In this document: piece after piece, positions 61,913 to 64,000 of the stretch
How the letters are laid out: every line of letters starts with the position of its first letter
Numbering within the stretch: position 1 is the first letter of the stretch
Assembly (NCBI RefSeq): GCF_037975245.1
Contig: NC_092578.1
Span: 7,589,501 to 7,653,500, forward strand
Origin: Apostichopus japonicus
Taxonomy: Eukaryota > Echinodermata > Holothuroidea > Aspidochirotida > Stichopodidae
Length of the DNA: 64,000 bases
Direction of reading: 5' to 3'
Notes under the pieces: model-generated
Seen by the model: only the letters and a program-made list of their open reading frames with translations
The model's database searches: none
Told to the model about the DNA's origin: nothing
Position numbers and translations under genes: made by a program

Positions 61913-62131
61913 AACTACTTGCTGTCGACCAGCTCGTCGCAAGCAGCTCAACAGTTCGCCGAGAAGTCCAAGGAGGTGCTGATAAAGGAATTCTTCTCAG
62001 ACACAGGAAGCCAAATTCCCGAGGTCGATGGCGTCCTCTGGATGAAGGCGGAGGGCAAGAAGTCTTGGAAAAGATTTTATTTCATCTTAAGAGCATCTGG
62101 GCTCTATTTTTCACCGAAAGGAAAGTCAAAG
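61913..62131 (+). CDS. RAPH1: MRL-family adaptor, coding exon 9 (RA-PH linker and start of PH domain)
   Basis: The acceptor is CCTTTTTCCTCGTTAG, the donor TCAAAG/GTCAGT; 73 codons, phase 0 both sides. It starts NYLL like lamellipodin, continues with a helical linker (AEKSKEVLIKEFFSD; cf. RNKEVLLEECFCG), then IPEVDGVLWMKAEGKKSWKR and FYFILRASGLYF, matching VPEIEGVLWLKDDGKKSWKK. The GKKSWKR basic loop between beta strands 1 and 2 is where PH domains of this family contact phosphoinositides. The gene is best recognised from this exon. Confidence 0.96.
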
Positions 62132-63377
62132 GTCAGTATAAAAATGTGTATCAGATGATTATGTTCTTTTATACATGTGATTAATTTGTTTTGAAACCAG
62201 AAATGAAAAAGTCTAAATTTTGGTTCAAGGCTATGGATAAACATGTTTTAACACCTCAAAGAAAAGTGCATATTTGAATTTATTGCTCATTCATGCATGT
62301 ATCATATTAATTAAAATGACCATTACATCTCAGTTTGAGGGAGCTAAAAGATGGCATCCGTGGAGTTATCGATCTCATCTCTTCTATGACGGGATAGATC
62401 TACACTGACCTTTGACTTCGACCCTTAACAACTACATAAGTACTATTTAAAACAAATTCCACATTATTCTCTACATATCTTGTGGTTTAATGACTTTTTC
62501 CAACATACTGCCAAGCAGAAAATGGCTGAAACATATTTGGGGGTATTTGACCTACGACATCACCAATCACCCAGGCACAAGTTTACAGTACATGGTCAGG
62601 AACCTTCCCACCAAGTGATCGGATTTACGGTCTAGGAGGAGTTCGCGACACTTTTTTCGGGATGTAGTCTTTTAAATACAGTCTAGAGTTTATATATATA
62701 CCAGTACCTGACAAGACTGTATTAGTTAACTTCATTATCAGGATAGAAAAACAACGCATTACTTACTTAACCAGTAGTTAAATGATACATGAAATACCAC
62801 TGTAGATATTAACCAACTTGATTGGTTAAAGACCAGCATTGTAATATACAGCTCACAAATCCTGCTGATTTGTTGTTGGAGTGCTGGCAATTTATGAAAA
62901 AGTGCAGTGACCAAGTTACACTTAACGTGGAGGAAAATGCAAAATTAGCACTAGATTGGTAAAACCTAACAAGTCTTTCAGAATTTTTTTTTTCTCTTTT
63001 ATTACATAACCAAATATGCAGTACTAAACTGATTTTCTAAACCTTAATCCCTGATTGGATGTTATCTGGTTTGTCTTGTTATAACCAGGTTGGATCTGCA
63101 ATTTTTAATACATTTTTATTGGGAACATGACTCTAAATTTTTGAAATAATTCAGCAGCCTGTGAAGCCTTAACTGCACCGATCCCTACATAAACCATAAT
63201 AGACAGATGCTAAATATCTTAAGTAAACCTTTCTCGGTGATGTGTCTGGAGAGTTTGTTGTCAAAAGTTTAAAGTTATAGGGGTGAAGGTACTCTCAAGT
63301 GGAACATGCAGCTGAGGTGATTCGTATTTATAACTTACGTGTTTTTTTTACTGTCACTCTTTCGTTTTTTCTTTCAG

Positions 63378-63488
63378 TCTTCGAAAGATCTCGTTTGTCT
63401 GGTCGGTTTCGAGCACAATCACGTTTATCATGGTGTCAGCTGGAAGAAAAAATACAAGGCCCCTACAGATCACTGTTTTGCAATAAAG
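63378..63488 (+). CDS. RAPH1: MRL-family adaptor, coding exon 10 (PH domain, middle)
   Basis: The acceptor is TTTTTTCTTTCAG, the donor ATAAAG/GTTGGT; 37 codons, phase 0 both sides. It reads SSKDLVCLVGFEHNHVYHGV and then a KYKAPTDHCFAIK segment, matching lamellipodin KVSRDLVCFLQLDHVNVYYG and KYKAPTDYCLVLK. KAPTD is a family-specific PH signature. The shadow frame at 63299-63496 is in another phase. Confidence 0.95.
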
Positions 63489-63843
63489 GTTGGTAAAAAC
63501 CACTCATAGAGACAAACTAGAGGGGGTGGGAGGTCAGAGGGGCTACAGCCTCATACCCCATGGTCAATAACCCCTTATACTGGGGTAAAAGGGATAAATA
63601 GATTAAAGAGTTATGTATTATCGTCTCAAGAATATACTGAAAAGAGAAAGTGGGGAGGGCAGTGACATTGTCATCGGGAGCAACCCTGGATCTCAGAGCC
63701 CTCACAACAGTACTCAGTGAAAAATTTAGCATTTGCCAAGAAAAAGTTCAAATTAAGAAACAATATTTTGTAACTTTTAATTTATGAGATTTTGTATTTT
63801 TCTCTCTCTTTTATTCCCTCTTTTTTTTCAATCCCATTTCCAG

Positions 63844-63942
63844 CATCCTCAACTTCAACAAAAGTCCAAATATATTAAATATCTCTGCGCTGAGGATTAT
63901 CGGTCCTGTCAACGATGGATAGCTGGAATCAGACTCGCAAAG
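63844..63942 (+). CDS. RAPH1: MRL-family adaptor, coding exon 11 (PH domain, C-terminal part)
   Basis: The acceptor is CCCATTTCCAG, the donor CGCAAAG/GTATAG; 33 codons, phase 0 both sides. HPQLQQKSKYIKYLCAED and QRWIAGIRLAK match lamellipodin HPQIQKKSQYIKYLCCDD and HQWVNGIRIAK. The Trp of the closing PH helix is present (QRW). With the favoured start this reaches about residue 581. The remaining PH helix end and the proline-rich C-terminal tail must lie right of the window, so the gene is truncated by the window edge. Confidence 0.95.
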
Positions 63943-64000
63943 GTATAGTTGTCCAGCAGCTGTCTGAGTTCATCTTTGACACTGTTAGATATTAAAATCT

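Overview
This window looks like animal nuclear DNA. It is AT-rich, with large introns, GT-AG splice sites, many microsatellites and minisatellites, and several non-autonomous DNA transposons and SINE-like repeats. The repeat mix (TTAA-flanked and hAT-type MITEs, an AAGGCACTTTA-type SINE core, G-run microsatellites, frequent TACTGTA and AGGCCT words) suggests a marine invertebrate deuterostome such as an echinoderm. That placement is inference; no mitochondrial, rRNA or other diagnostic gene is present.

The main gene is on the + strand: an MRL-family adaptor (Mig-10/RIAM/Lamellipodin; RAPH1/APBB1IP-like). I reconstruct eleven coding exons at 19472-19604, 22108-22213, 46390-46422, 53740-53840, 54122-54667, 56847-57002, 57419-57578, 59336-59460, 61913-62131, 63378-63488 and 63844-63942. 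All have GT-AG borders and compatible phases. They encode about the first 581 residues: an acidic N-terminal talin-binding-like helix, a second Asp-Leu-Asp-Ala-Leu helix, a proline-rich block, a coiled coil, a Ras-association (RA) domain and most of a pleckstrin-homology (PH) domain. The C-terminal tail lies beyond the window. A TATA-containing promoter and untranslated first exon near 10485-10595 are plausible but unproven.

Region by region: 1-430 is an imperfect tetranucleotide repeat. A probable signal-peptide exon of a leftward gene sits at 690-786. About 0.8-9.8 kb holds nothing I can call a gene. A TTAA-flanked MITE is at 9780-10148. Two phase-compatible minus-strand exons of an unrecognised gene lie at 11957-12819, with a SINE at 13.8 kb and diverged duplications at 15.6 and 17.6 kb. 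MRL intron 1 contains a minus-strand start exon (19918-20080). MRL intron 2 (24 kb) is packed with repeats: a perfect (GTC)170 array, two related hAT-like elements with CCGG-rich ends, a hAT MITE with an exact 8-bp duplication, a second TTAA MITE, a 48-bp satellite and a 34-39-bp minisatellite. Intron 3 holds a MITE, a long fold-back repeat and two spliceable exons with weak BTB-like resemblance.

The most unusual feature is in the intron after the seventh coding exon (57579 to about 59120). The last ~51 bases of that exon, with its 5' splice site, are tandemly repeated about eleven more times, followed by decayed copies. The exon-like part of each unit is symmetric in phase, so each could in principle act as a decoy donor or as a 17-residue cassette in the RA domain. 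I see no CRISPR array, prokaryotic operon, rRNA or convincing intact tRNA.
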